From positions 1 through 35,607 of the forward strand of contig CAZWCX010000075.1 of assembly GCA_964632945.1 (NCBI GenBank): 35,607 bases of DNA, in the 5' to 3' direction. Under the pieces are notes generated by a model that saw nothing but the letters and a program-made list of their open reading frames with translations, was not told the DNA's origin and ran no database searches. A program made the translations under genes and the position numbers. This DNA is from CAZWCX01 sp964632945 (GTDB lineage: Bacteria; Planctomycetota; MHYJ01; WSZJ01; CAZWCX01). Positions 24,598 to 33,370 of this stretch are shown piece by piece; the first letter of the stretch is position 1, and every line of letters begins with the position of its first letter.

Positions 24598-24620
24598 GGC
24601 GCGGGTCTCCCGCCCGCGCC
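24598..24620 (+). other. Stem-loop between binding-protein and ATPase genes
   Basis: GGCGCGGG (24598-24605) and CCCGCGCC (24613-24620) form a perfect 8-bp GC stem with a 7-base loop, eight bases after the binding-protein stop. Such hairpins in ABC operons often protect the upstream mRNA or reduce read-through so that the binding protein is made in excess. That role is inferred here. Confidence 0.5.
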
Positions 24621-24670
24621 GTCCCGTCCGTTCCCGCCCGCCTCATCCCCCGTGCGCTCCGAGGAGGAGA

Positions 24671-26191
24671 ATGGGAGCCGTTCCCGCCGTTGAAATGCTC
24701 CATGTGACCAAGGTCTTCCCGCGGGTCACGGCCAACCGGGACGTGACCTTTCGCGTGGAGACGGGGGAGGTCCACGCCCTGGTGGGGGAGAACGGGGCGG
24801 GCAAGTCCACCCTGATGAAGATCCTGTACGGGCTGCATGCTCCCGACGGCGGCGAAATCCGCGTCGGGGGGGTGGCCCGGACGGAGCATTCCCCCGCGGC
24901 TGCGATCCGCAGCGGCATCGGCATGGTGCACCAGCACTTCATGCTCATCCCCCCGCTCACCGTGGCCGAGAACGTGGTGCTGGGGATGGAGCCGGTCCGC
25001 GCCGGGATGATCGATCTCGATCGCGCCTGCCGCGAACTGGCCGAGCTCTCGAAAAAGTACGGACTCGACGTCGACCCGCGGGCGCGGGTCGAGGACCTCT
25101 CCGTCGGCCAGGAGCAGCGGGTCGAAATCATCAAGGTGCTCTATCGCGGCGCCCGCATCCTGATCCTCGATGAGCCGACCGCGGTGCTGACGCCCCAGGA
25201 AGTCGAGGATCTGTACCGGATCGTGCGCGAGCTGCGCTACCAGGGCAACACGATCGTGCTGATCACCCACAAACTGGAGGAGGTGATGGCCATCTCCGAC
25301 CAGGTGAGCGTGATGCGCCGCGGGGAGATGGTCGGCACGGTGGCGACGAAGGAGACGACCCCGGCGGGGATCGCGCGCATGATGGTCGGACGCGACGTCG
25401 TGCTGATGGTGGAAAAGACGCCGGCGCAACCCGGTGACGTGGTGCTCGAGGTGAAGGACCTGGTCGTGCCTCGTCCGCGCGGCGGCGTGCCGGCGGTCCA
25501 GGGGGTGAGCCTGGACGTCCGGGGCGGCGAGATCGTCGGGCTTGCCGGTGTCGAGGGCAATGGGCAGACCGAGCTGCTCGAGGCGCTGACGGGCCTGCGG
25601 CGGCCCTCCGAAGGGAGCATCCGTCTGCTCGGGTCGGACGTCACGCGCGCGACGCCGCGGGAGTGGTTCCGGCTCGGGCTGGCGCACGTGCCCGAGGACC
25701 GGCACAAGCGCGGGTGCGTGCTCAACTATTCGGTTGCCGACAATCTGATCCTGGGTCGTCATGCGGGCGCGCCATTCGCGCGCGCGGGCATATTCCGCAA
25801 CGGACGGGAAATCGCGCGCAACGGCGAGACGCTGGTGGCCGAATTCGACGTCCGCCCGCCGGATGCCGGCGCGCCGATCCGGACGCTCTCCGGCGGGAAC
25901 CAGCAGAAGGTGATCGTGGCGCGCGAATTCTCGCGCCGGCCGAAGTTTCTGGTCGTCGCGCAACCGACCCGCGGGGTCGACATCGGCGCGATCGAATTCA
26001 TCCACAAGCGCATCATCGTCGCGCGCGACGAGGGTGTGGCGGTGCTCCTGGTCTCCGCGGAACTCACCGAGATCCTGGCGTTGAGCGACCGGATCGCGGT
26101 GATCTACAAGGGCCGGATCATGGGCGTGGTCGACCGCGAGAAGGCCAGCCAGGACCGGCTCGGCCTGATGATGGCGGGGGCGACGGCATGA
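24671..26191 (+). CDS. Nucleoside ABC transporter, double ATP-binding protein (NupO-like)
   Basis: A 506-residue cytoplasmic ATPase with two fused nucleotide-binding domains, as in the ribose/BMP group. First domain: Walker A GENGAGKST, Q-loop MVHQHFMLIPPLTV, signature LSVGQEQRVEI, Walker B ILILDEPTAVLTP and H-loop LITHK. Second domain: degenerate Walker A GVEGNGQTEL, as usual in this family, signature LSGGNQQKVIVAREF, and Walker B region FLVVAQPTRGVDIGA. In that second Walker B the usual acidic pair is AQP rather than (S/A)xP preceded by an acid, also a known feature of the family. The ATG at 24671 follows GAGGAGGAG; the longer open frame upstream is a shadow of the binding-protein gene. Its stop overlaps the permease start (ATGA). 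Confidence 0.94.
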   Translation: MGAVPAVEMLHVTKVFPRVTANRDVTFRVETGEVHALVGENGAGKSTLMKILYGLHAPDGGEIRVGGVARTEHSPAAAIRSGIGMVHQHFMLIPPLTVAENVVLGMEPVRAGMIDLDRACRELAELSKKYGLDVDPRARVEDLSVGQEQRVEIIKVLYRGARILILDEPTAVLTPQEVEDLYRIVRELRYQGNTIVLITHKLEEVMAISDQVSVMRRGEMVGTVATKETTPAGIARMMVGRDVVLMVEKTPAQPGDVVLEVKDLVVPRPRGGVPAVQGVSLDVRGGEIVGLAGVEGNGQTELLEALTGLRRPSEGSIRLLGSDVTRATPREWFRLGLAHVPEDRHKRGCVLNYSVADNLILGRHAGAPFARAGIFRNGREIARNGETLVAEFDVRPPDAGAPIRTLSGGNQQKVIVAREFSRRPKFLVVAQPTRGVDIGAIEFIHKRIIVARDEGVAVLLVSAELTEILALSDRIAVIYKGRIMGVVDREKASQDRLGLMMAGATA

Positions 26192-27330
26192 GGACGGTGC
26201 TGCGCGCGCTCGCCCGCTGGGTTCCGCCGGAGCGGCTGGTCCCTCCGGTGATGGCGATCGGAATCTCCTTCGTCGTCGGCTTGATCTTCATCTGGGCGAT
26301 CGGGCAGAGTCCGAGCGAGGTCGTGGAAAAAACCTGGGCGGCCTTCTTCCGCGACCAGCGCGCGGTCGTGCAGAACGTCGGCTACATCCTCGCGGAGGCC
26401 ACCCCTCTCATCTTCGCGGGCCTGTCGGTGGCGCTGGCGTTCCAGGCCGGCCTGGTCAACATCGGGGCGCAGGGACAGATCGTCATCGGCTGCTTCCTCT
26501 GCGCCTGGGTCGGGTTCACCTTCACCGGCTGGTCCGCCTGGCTGCTGATTCCCGCGTGTACGCTCGCGGCCGCGATCGGCGGAGGCATCTGGGGCGCGAT
26601 CCCGGGCGCGCTCAAGGCGTACCGCGGCTCCCACGAAGTCATCATCACCATCATGATGAACTTCATCGCGGTGGCCGTGACCCAATACATGGTCAACGTC
26701 CACTACAAGGAGGCGGGCCGGCAGATCCCGCAGACGGTCCAGATCGCGGAAGCCGCGCGCCTGCCGCGCATGCATGTCATCCTGAAGACGGTCGGCTGGG
26801 AATTCCCCGGCCACATCTACCTCGGGGCGAGCCTGTTCATCGCCCTCGCCTTCGCCGTGCTCGTCTGGGTGTTCCTGTGGCACACCCGGCAGGGGTACGA
26901 ACTGCGGGCGGTAGGCCAGAATCCGCAGGCGGCCGAATACGGCGGCGTCGCGGTCAAGGCCAACGTGATCCTTGCGATGGGGCTCGCCGGCGCGCTCGCC
27001 GGGATGGTCGCCCTCGATTTCGTCATGGGTTACAAGTACCGCTTCCACCAGGACGACGCGGTCGGATACGGACTCAAGGGGTTCCTCGGCTTGGCGGTCG
27101 CGATCCTGGGCCACAACCACCCCGCCGGAGTGGTGTTCGCCGCCCTCCTGTTCGGGATCATCTCGCGTCTCGGCTTCGTCATGAATTTCGAGAACAACCA
27201 GGTGCCCAAGGACCTCATCCTGGTCCTGCAGGGGCTGATCATTCTCTGTCTGATCGTCGCCAACGAATGGTTCCGTCGCGTGCTGTTGCGGTGGAAGTCC
27301 CCCGCGCCCGCGGCGGCGCAGAAGGCGTGA
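26188..27330 (+). CDS. Nucleoside ABC transporter permease (NupP-like, first permease)
   Basis: A 380-residue inner-membrane protein of the BPD_transp_2 (branched-chain amino acid/ribose/BMP) permease family. About eight to ten helices are visible, with family motifs ATPLIFAGLSVALAFQAGLVNIGAQGQ, YRGSHEVIITIMMNFIAV, GYELRAVGQNPQAAEYGGV and HNHPAGVVFAALLFG. The start codon overlaps the ATPase stop by four bases. It should pair with the second permease to form the heterodimeric channel for nucleosides delivered by the BMP protein. The C-terminus is a short basic Ala/Pro tail. Confidence 0.93.
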   Translation: MRTVLRALARWVPPERLVPPVMAIGISFVVGLIFIWAIGQSPSEVVEKTWAAFFRDQRAVVQNVGYILAEATPLIFAGLSVALAFQAGLVNIGAQGQIVIGCFLCAWVGFTFTGWSAWLLIPACTLAAAIGGGIWGAIPGALKAYRGSHEVIITIMMNFIAVAVTQYMVNVHYKEAGRQIPQTVQIAEAARLPRMHVILKTVGWEFPGHIYLGASLFIALAFAVLVWVFLWHTRQGYELRAVGQNPQAAEYGGVAVKANVILAMGLAGALAGMVALDFVMGYKYRFHQDDAVGYGLKGFLGLAVAILGHNHPAGVVFAALLFGIISRLGFVMNFENNQVPKDLILVLQGLIILCLIVANEWFRRVLLRWKSPAPAAAQKA

Positions 27331-27337
27331 GCGTTCC

Positions 27338-28270
27338 ATGGACCCCCAGGCGACTCCCGGACTCCTCGAGGAGCTGATCCAGATCCTCGGTCGCTGGGAC
27401 GTGCTTTCGGGCACGTTCCGGCTGGCGGTCCCGCTCGTCCTGGCGGCGCTCGGCGGGCTGTTCAGCGAACGCGCGGGCGTGATCAACATCGCCCTCGAGG
27501 GGATCATGCTCAACGCGGCCTTCGCCGCGGTGACGGCCGTGCACTATTCCGGCAGCCCGTGGCTCGGCGTGGTCGTCGGGATCGGGGCCGGCGTCCTCAC
27601 GGCGTTCGTGCACGGCCTGGTGACCATCACCGGCAAGGCCGACCAGATCATCAGCGGGGTCGGCATCAACCTGACGGCGGTCGGGCTGACGCAATTCCTC
27701 TGCTCGGTGATCTTCCAGAGCTCGAGCAACTCGCCGATGGTGCCGACGCTGACGCCGATCTTCGGCTTCTCGCCCCTCGCGTTCGTCACCATCCTCCTGG
27801 TCGCGGCCGGTCACGTGCTTCTGTACCGCACGCCCTTCGGACTGCGCTTGCGCGCGGTGGGAGAGCATCCGCAGGCGGCGGACACCCTGGGCGTCCGCGT
27901 CCAGGCGATGCGGTACGCCGGCGTCCTGCTGAGCGGGGCGCTGGCCGGACTGGGCGGCGTCTACCTCGCGATGGACTCCGCGCAGTTCGTTCAGAACATG
28001 ACCGCGGGACGCGGCTACATCGCCCTCGCGGCGATGATCTTCGGTAAATGGACGCCGGTGGGGGCGCTGTTCGCGTGCCTGCTGTTCGGCCTGACCATGA
28101 AGCTGCAGTTCACGTTGAAGGCCGCCACGTCCGACGTGATCCGGAAGATCCCCTCCCAGTTCTGGGAGGCGTTGCCCTACGCGGTTACGATCGTAGTGCT
28201 TGCCGGATTCGTCGGCAAGGCCGTGCCGCCCGCGGCCGTAGGGAGGCCGTACGAGAAGACCGAAAGTTGA
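27338..28270 (+). CDS. Nucleoside ABC transporter permease (NupQ-like, second permease)
   Basis: A 310-residue permease, seven bases after the first one and of the usual shorter length. Motifs: TFRLAVPLVLAALGGLFSERAGVINIALEG, ITGKADQIISGVGINL, TPFGLRLRAVGEHPQAADTLGV, LAGLGGVYLAM and GRGYIALAAMIFGKWTP. The pattern of hydrophobic segments fits eight or so helices. Together with the first permease, ATPase and BMP protein this completes the importer. No promoter is visible between the two permeases. Confidence 0.93.
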   Translation: MDPQATPGLLEELIQILGRWDVLSGTFRLAVPLVLAALGGLFSERAGVINIALEGIMLNAAFAAVTAVHYSGSPWLGVVVGIGAGVLTAFVHGLVTITGKADQIISGVGINLTAVGLTQFLCSVIFQSSSNSPMVPTLTPIFGFSPLAFVTILLVAAGHVLLYRTPFGLRLRAVGEHPQAADTLGVRVQAMRYAGVLLSGALAGLGGVYLAMDSAQFVQNMTAGRGYIALAAMIFGKWTPVGALFACLLFGLTMKLQFTLKAATSDVIRKIPSQFWEALPYAVTIVVLAGFVGKAVPPAAVGRPYEKTES

Positions 28271-28461
28271 CGTCGGGAGGACCGCGGCCTCTCCCGCAAC
28301 CGGGCGCGACCGGCGGCGGCTCGTGACGGACGGGCGCCGGTCGCCAGGCCGGTGCGCGCGGGATGCGTCCGGCGCGCCGCGCCGGGGCGCCCGCTCCGGG
28401 GATTCGCCGCGGATCGCACCCGCTGCTGTCGCGCCGATCGATTCGAGTCCGGAGGACGCCC

Positions 28462-29814
28462 ATGTCCCGATGCCTGCTCCGAGCCCTTCTTCCCTTGCTG
28501 ATCCTGGCCGCCGCGGCGGCGACCTGCCGTTCCGAGGAGGACGCCCCCGAGGCGCCGAAAAACGTCGTCCTCCTGATCGGGGACGGAATGGGGGTGGGTC
28601 AGGTCACCCTCGCCCGGGCGATTCTGGTCGGCGCCGACGGCACGGTCGCGCTCGACGAGTTCCCGGTCACCGGCCTGGCGAAGACACACTCGGCGAACTA
28701 CATCGTCACCGATTCGGCCGCCGCGGCGACGGCGCTGGCGTGCGGAATCAAAACCACCAACCAGACGATCGGCATGGACCGTCTGGGCACGGCGGTGACG
28801 TCGATCCTCGACCTCGCGCGCGCCTCGGGCCGGTCGGTCGGGGTCGTGACCACCACGTCGGTGACGCACGCCACCCCGGCCTGCTTCTACGCGCACGTGG
28901 AATCGCGCTCCAAGGAGAAGGACATCGCCGACCAGTTCGCGGCGCGCGCGGACGTCGACGTCGCGCTCGGCGGCGGGGCCCGCAATTTCTCGGAGCCGGC
29001 CCTCGAGCAACTGGGGAAGGCGGGATACCAGATCGCGCGCACCCGCGGCGAACTGCTCGCGGCGCGTCCGGGACGCCTGCTCGGGATTTTCACCCCCTCG
29101 CACATGAGTTTCGACCGGGAGCGCGACGCCGCCGTCGAGCCGAGCCTGGCCGAGATGACGCACAAGGCGATCGACCTCCTGCGGCGGAATCCGCAGGGGT
29201 TCTTTCTGATGGTCGAAGGCGGGAAGATCGACTTCGCGGGGCACGCGCACGATCCCGCTGCGATGGCGGGCGAATTTGCGGGGTTCGACGCCGCGATCCG
29301 CGTCGTGATCGAGTTCGCGCGCGAGCGCGGCGACACTCTCGTCGTCGTAACCGCCGATCACGCGACCGGCGGACTCGACATCGGCGAAACCGCCGACCTC
29401 GAGAAGATCCGCGCCTTCCGCCTCTCGGGCGAGAGCATGGGGAAGCAGATCGTGGAGGGGAAGGCGATCGCGGAAGTGGTAAAGGAGAACACCGGCCTCG
29501 AGCTGAGTGCGTCGGAACTGGCCGCGGTCGAGGCCTCGGTGGCGGCGGAGAAGGGAGGGGAGCGGTACGCGGTCCAGACGACGCTTTCCCACGTGCTCTC
29601 CACCCGCCTCGGCGTCACCTGGATGCCCCTCGAGTATCACTTCGGAGTCTCCAAGAACACGCATGGTCACGACGGCGGGATGGTACCCGTCTACGCCGAC
29701 GGACCCGGGGCGGAGGAATTCGGCGGAACCATGGACAATACCGAGATTCCCCGCCGGATCGCGCGCGTCCTGGGGCTGGACGGTTTCGCCCTCGGTCGCC
29801 CGGCCTCCCGATAG
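28462..29814 (+). CDS. Alkaline phosphatase, PhoA family
   Basis: A 450-residue exported phosphomonoesterase; ATG 28462 follows GGAGG. The signal peptide is about 1-23 (LLRALLPLLILAAAAATC); Thr before Cys22 argues against lipidation. Metal and catalytic residues line up with PhoA: Asp41 (LIGDGMG), Ser85 nucleophile (TDSAAAATA), Thr135/His136 (SVTHATPA), Glu252, Asp257 and His261 (EGGKIDFAGHAHD), Asp299/His300 (TADHATGG) and His403 (THGHDGG). The enzyme needs two Zn2+ and one Mg2+ and frees phosphate from many esters, including nucleotides. It lies 191 bases after the transporter operon and ahead of PNP. No Pho-box-like repeat was noticed upstream. Confidence 0.95.
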   Translation: MSRCLLRALLPLLILAAAAATCRSEEDAPEAPKNVVLLIGDGMGVGQVTLARAILVGADGTVALDEFPVTGLAKTHSANYIVTDSAAAATALACGIKTTNQTIGMDRLGTAVTSILDLARASGRSVGVVTTTSVTHATPACFYAHVESRSKEKDIADQFAARADVDVALGGGARNFSEPALEQLGKAGYQIARTRGELLAARPGRLLGIFTPSHMSFDRERDAAVEPSLAEMTHKAIDLLRRNPQGFFLMVEGGKIDFAGHAHDPAAMAGEFAGFDAAIRVVIEFARERGDTLVVVTADHATGGLDIGETADLEKIRAFRLSGESMGKQIVEGKAIAEVVKENTGLELSASELAAVEASVAAEKGGERYAVQTTLSHVLSTRLGVTWMPLEYHFGVSKNTHGHDGGMVPVYADGPGAEEFGGTMDNTEIPRRIARVLGLDGFALGRPASR

Positions 29815-29825
29815 AAGGTGGAAGC

Positions 29826-29848
29826 CGCGGGCCGGGTCGCCGGCCGCG
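29826..29848 (+). terminator. Candidate hairpin after the alkaline phosphatase gene
   Basis: CGCGG (29826-29830), a bulged G, then CCGG (29832-29835) pair with CCGG (29840-29843) and CCGCG (29844-29848) around a GTCG loop. It starts 12 bases after the stop codon. There is no T-run, so termination is only a possibility. Confidence 0.35.
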
Positions 29849-29986
29849 ACTCGTAAGGGCCGCTGGGCGGGGCCCGGTTCCCCTGGGCCGCGGGGGTTGC
29901 TTGCGGGAGCGGGATCGGGTTTGATGGAAAGCGGGCGAAGCGGGCGGGCCGGCCCTTCGCCGGGGTTCGTGGAACAGGAAGGGAAC

Positions 29987-30886
29987 ATGGACGAAAGAGT
30001 CAAGGGACGGGACGTTTCCGCTCCGGCGCTCGAGTGCGCGCATACCGCGGGGATGTTGAAGGAAGTGGACGAAGCGGTGGCCGCGCTTCGCGCGCGGCGG
30101 TCCGCCCGGCCCGAGGTGGGCGTGATTCTCGGCTCCGGACTCGGACGCCTCGCGGAGGAAGTGCAGGGGGACGACGGCGGCGCCGCGACGTCGGTCTCCT
30201 TTCGCGAGATTCCGCACTTTCCCGGCTCGACCGTTCCCGGGCACGTCGGACGGCTCGTCCTGGGGAAGCTGGACGGGCGTGAAGTGGCGGTGATGCAGGG
30301 GCGGTCGCATCTCTACGAGGGCTGGAGCCTGGCGCGGGCGACGTTTCCGGTGCGCGTCCTGGCCCGGCTCGGGGTTCAGTCGCTGCTGGTCACGAACTCC
30401 GCGGGCGGCGCAAGCAAGGAGTACCGGGCCGGCGACCTCATGGTGATCGAGGACCACATCAACCTGCTGGGCGGCAGCCCTCTGCGCGGGCCGAACTTCG
30501 AGGAATTCGGACCGCGCTTCCCCGACATGAGCCGGGCCTACGATCCCGACGGGATCGCGCTGGCGCACCGGATCGCGGCCGAGATCGGCATTCCCCTCAA
30601 GCAGGGGGTGTACCTGGCGACGCACGGCCCGCAGTACGAGACGCCCGCGGAAATTCGCATGATGCGGACGCTGGGAGCGGATGCGGTGGGGATGTCCACC
30701 GTGCCCGAGGTGATCGTGGCGCGGCACATGGGGCTGCGCGTGACGGGAATCTCATGCATCACCAACATGGCCGCCGGGATTTCGGATACGCCGCTCTCCC
30801 ACGACGAGGTGATGGAGACCTCCCGGCGGGTGCAGGAGCGGTTCCTGGCGTTGCTGCGGATGCTGGTGGGAAGGATGGGCCGATGA
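29987..30886 (+). CDS. punA: Purine nucleoside phosphorylase (trimeric type)
   Basis: A 299-residue enzyme that splits purine nucleosides with phosphate into base and ribose-1-phosphate. The ATG at 29987 is chosen because AGGAAGGGA lies directly upstream; an earlier in-frame ATG at 29924 lacks this. Motifs of the inosine/guanosine-specific trimeric family: GVILGSGLG (phosphate loop), REIPHFPGSTVPGHVG, MQGRSHLYEGWSL, LLVTNSAGGASKEY, EDHINLLGGSPLRGPN, GPQYETPAEIRMMRTLGADA and GMSTVPEVIVARHMG, with SCITNMAAGI at the base-binding site. Here Glu in YETP and Asn in ITNMAAG fit 6-oxopurine specificity. Its stop overlaps the cytidine deaminase start (ATGA). Confidence 0.94.
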   Translation: MDERVKGRDVSAPALECAHTAGMLKEVDEAVAALRARRSARPEVGVILGSGLGRLAEEVQGDDGGAATSVSFREIPHFPGSTVPGHVGRLVLGKLDGREVAVMQGRSHLYEGWSLARATFPVRVLARLGVQSLLVTNSAGGASKEYRAGDLMVIEDHINLLGGSPLRGPNFEEFGPRFPDMSRAYDPDGIALAHRIAAEIGIPLKQGVYLATHGPQYETPAEIRMMRTLGADAVGMSTVPEVIVARHMGLRVTGISCITNMAAGISDTPLSHDEVMETSRRVQERFLALLRMLVGRMGR

Positions 30887-31440
30887 CGGCGCGCGAACTC
30901 GTCGCCCGGGCGCGCGCCGCGCGCGAGCGCGCGTATGCGCCGTACTCCGGATACCGCGTCGGAGCGTCGGTCCTCGTCCGGGAGGGTCGACGCACGCGGG
31001 CCGTGGACGGCTGCAACGTGGAGAATGCCTCTTACGGGCTGGCCATATGCGCCGAGCGCGTCGCGCTGACCGCCGCGGTGGCATCCATCGGCGGTCGCGC
31101 CCGGACCCGGGAGGCGATGGCGGACCGGATGGTGGCGATCGCGATCGCCGTGCGCGAAGATCATGACGCTGCGGCCTGCGGCGCCTGCCGCCAGTTCATG
31201 CACGAGCTCGGCGCGCGCATGACCGTCTACCTGACCCAGGCGAAGGGAGGCTTCCGGACGACCAAGGTCGCGGCGCTTCTTCCCGGGGCCTTCGAGGCGG
31301 GCGCGCTTTCGGCGGGCCGGGACGTGGCGGGGGCGGCGGACATGGCCGGACGCGACCGCGCCCGGTCCGTCATCGGGAGGCGGAGGGTCCGTCCATCCCG
31401 GGGTTCCCGCGCGCGCCGTTCACCGCGCGGCTCGGCCTGA
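30883..31440 (+). CDS. cdd: Cytidine deaminase with basic C-terminal extension
   Basis: A 185-residue enzyme that deaminates cytidine/deoxycytidine to uridine forms. The start overlaps the PNP stop by four bases. Zinc and catalytic residues are present: Cys56, Glu58 (YGLAICAERVAL), Cys99 and Cys102 (ACGACRQFMHEL). NVENASYG, the substrate-binding Asn/Glu segment, is intact. Two oddities. The usual Pro before the second zinc Cys is Ala (AACGACRQ rather than PCGACRQ). Also, about 45 extra residues, rich in Arg, Ser and Ala, follow the ordinary end near LLPGAFEAGAL. The tail may be real or may reflect a lost stop codon. Function with PNP in nucleoside salvage is well supported. Confidence 0.9.
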   Translation: MTARELVARARAARERAYAPYSGYRVGASVLVREGRRTRAVDGCNVENASYGLAICAERVALTAAVASIGGRARTREAMADRMVAIAIAVREDHDAAACGACRQFMHELGARMTVYLTQAKGGFRTTKVAALLPGAFEAGALSAGRDVAGAADMAGRDRARSVIGRRRVRPSRGSRARRSPRGSA

Positions 31441-31455
31441 ACGGAGAGTACCGAC

Positions 31456-32436
31456 ATGCTCCGGTCGACGAGCCTCCTCCTCGCCGCGCTGCTGGCGGTT
31501 GCGCCGGCGCCCGCCCGGGGGGAGGGGGGGGCGGTCGATCTCGGGTGGATCCCGAAGGTGGGGGACGAGGTCGAGGTGCGCTGGGTCCTTCGCTCCACGG
31601 AGCGTCTGCGGCGATCGATCACGATCGAGGCAGCCGGGGGCGTCGAGCGCGAGGAAGCGTCGGATCGGCGGGTGCTGCGGGTGGAGATCGGCCACCGGGA
31701 CCGGGTGACGGCCCTGCGGGAGGGCCGAATCGAGCGATTGGACCGGAGCATCGGGGAGGTGGCGGCCGAGGTCGAGCGCGAATCCACCTGGAACGGACAG
31801 CCCGTCGAGGCGGTGGTCGAGCCGCGGGACCGGGCCCCGCTCGAATTGCGGGGGAAGCGCGTGGGGTTGACGCGCGAGGGGGAGGGGGTGAGGGTGGACG
31901 GACCGGACGCGGAGGGTCTTTCCGGGGACGCCCGCGCCGCCTTGGTGATCGACTACCGGTTTCACCCGCTCCTGCCCGACCACCCCGTCGCCGTGGGCGA
32001 GTCGTGGCGGCTGGATGAACGGGCCCTGGTGCGACTCCTGTACCCGGACGCGGAACGATCCCGCGTCCTCGCCGATCCCCGGGGCGGGGCGGAATGCACG
32101 CTCGCGGGCGTGGAGGAGCGCAACGGGGACCGTCTCGCCCGCATCGTCTGGCGCGGGCGCCTCGAGTTCCGGCTCGAGGCGGAGTCCGGGGAGGAGACCG
32201 GGGGGCCGGAAGGGTTTCCCGGCACCCTGGAATGCCGGGGCGGATTGGAAGTCCGGCTGCATTCCCCCGCCGAAGTTCGCTTGACCTGCGTTGCCGAAGC
32301 CGAAATCCGGGGAGAGTGGCAGCCGGACATGAGCGCCTCTCCCGAGGGGGGGAAGGCCCACGCGGAAATGAACGGGACCTTCACGCTCGAGTTCGAGGAG
32401 ACCGTGCGCCGGATCGCGGGCACGGAGAAGAAGTGA
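31456..32436 (+). CDS. Predicted secreted protein of unknown function
   Basis: A 326-residue protein; ATG 31456 follows GGAGAG. The signal peptide is about 1-22 (LLLAALLAVAPAPARGEG). The mature part is acidic and looks beta-rich, with many alternating segments such as VGDEVEVRWVLRSTERLRR, RLARIVWRGRLEF and AEIRGEWQPDM. The segment DYRFHPLLPDHPVAVGESWRLDE resembles a motif seen in uncharacterised DUF6263-like secreted proteins (phosphorylation or cargo role unknown); that link is tentative. No catalytic residues are evident. It sits 15 bases after cdd and five bases before the kinase gene, so it may be translated with the kinase and could be an envelope sensor or client. Confidence 0.72.
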   Translation: MLRSTSLLLAALLAVAPAPARGEGGAVDLGWIPKVGDEVEVRWVLRSTERLRRSITIEAAGGVEREEASDRRVLRVEIGHRDRVTALREGRIERLDRSIGEVAAEVERESTWNGQPVEAVVEPRDRAPLELRGKRVGLTREGEGVRVDGPDAEGLSGDARAALVIDYRFHPLLPDHPVAVGESWRLDERALVRLLYPDAERSRVLADPRGGAECTLAGVEERNGDRLARIVWRGRLEFRLEAESGEETGGPEGFPGTLECRGGLEVRLHSPAEVRLTCVAEAEIRGEWQPDMSASPEGGKAHAEMNGTFTLEFEETVRRIAGTEKK

Positions 32437-32440
32437 GGAC

Positions 32441-33361
32441 ATGGCTTCCCTGATCTCACCGATCCCCCCCGAAGGGCTGGCGGGGCTCGATTTCGAAGTT
32501 CCCGAACTGGAGCGGGTCGGCGGTCCCGACGAGCTCGAGGGCCGGCAACTCGGGAAGTACCGCATCGAGCGACGCCTGGGGATGAGCCCCTGGGGGGTGG
32601 CGTATCTGGCTTCGCACGAGATCACGCGCAAGCCGTTCTCGATCAAGGTGCTCTCCGACCAACTCGCCCGCTCCAACGCCCAGGTGCGGCGTTTCGTGCG
32701 CGAAGCCCGGATCGTCGCGCCGCTGAACCACGAGAACATCCGGCAGATCTACGATGTCGACAACGACTCCGGCTACTACTACCTGGTGCAGGAGTACGTG
32801 ACCGGGGCCGGGCTGCACGCGCTGGTGTACCGGAACAAGACGTTGCAGCCGGAGACCGCCGCCCGCATCGTGGGTCAGGTGGCCCAGGGCCTGTCGTTTG
32901 CGCTCACCCGCGGGATCATCCACGCCGACGTGCGGCCGCGGAACATCCTGGTCGGAAAGGATGGCGTGGCGAAGGTGACGGACTTCGGGTTATGCATCAA
33001 CGTGTACGAGTCGCCCGAGCGGATCGTCAACGACCCGATCGTGCGCACGCCGGAGTTCATGTCGCCGGAGCAATTCGCGAACTGGGAGCTCGACCAGCGC
33101 GGCGACATCTACAGCCTGGGGGCGAGCTTCTTCTACATGCTCACCGGGCGGACGCCGTTCCTGGCCAGCGACCTGCACACGCTCATGTACCGGCAGAAGA
33201 TGGAGGATCCGCCGTCGCCGCGGGAATTCAACCCGAAGCTGCCGCTTTCGATTTGCTCGATCGTCCTGAAGATGCTGGAATGGGATCCGTTCGATCGATA
33301 CCAGCAATACGAGGAACTGGTCCAGGACCTGGACACGTACCTTCGCGAAACCCGGATGTAG
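32441..33361 (+). CDS. Atypical Hanks-type Ser/Thr kinase
   Basis: A 306-residue soluble kinase-like protein; ATG 32441 follows TGAGGA. There is no membrane helix and no C-terminal sensor. The bilobal fold is complete: glycine loop LGMSPWGVAYLA (47-52, second Gly replaced by Ser), VAIK lysine in SIKVL (Lys69), helix C Glu88 (REAR), DFG at 181-183 (VTDFGLC), PEFMSPEQ and GDIYSLGASFFYMLTGRTPF. The catalytic loop is unusual: HADVRPRN (161-168) in place of HRDLKPEN. Asp163 and Asn168 remain, but the HRD Arg is Ala and the phosphate-contacting Lys is Arg165. It may be weakly active, independent of activation-loop phosphorylation, or a pseudokinase. The gene lies nine bases before the site-2 protease gene. 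Confidence 0.9.
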   Translation: MASLISPIPPEGLAGLDFEVPELERVGGPDELEGRQLGKYRIERRLGMSPWGVAYLASHEITRKPFSIKVLSDQLARSNAQVRRFVREARIVAPLNHENIRQIYDVDNDSGYYYLVQEYVTGAGLHALVYRNKTLQPETAARIVGQVAQGLSFALTRGIIHADVRPRNILVGKDGVAKVTDFGLCINVYESPERIVNDPIVRTPEFMSPEQFANWELDQRGDIYSLGASFFYMLTGRTPFLASDLHTLMYRQKMEDPPSPREFNPKLPLSICSIVLKMLEWDPFDRYQQYEELVQDLDTYLRETRM

Positions 33362-33370
33362 GGACCGGCC

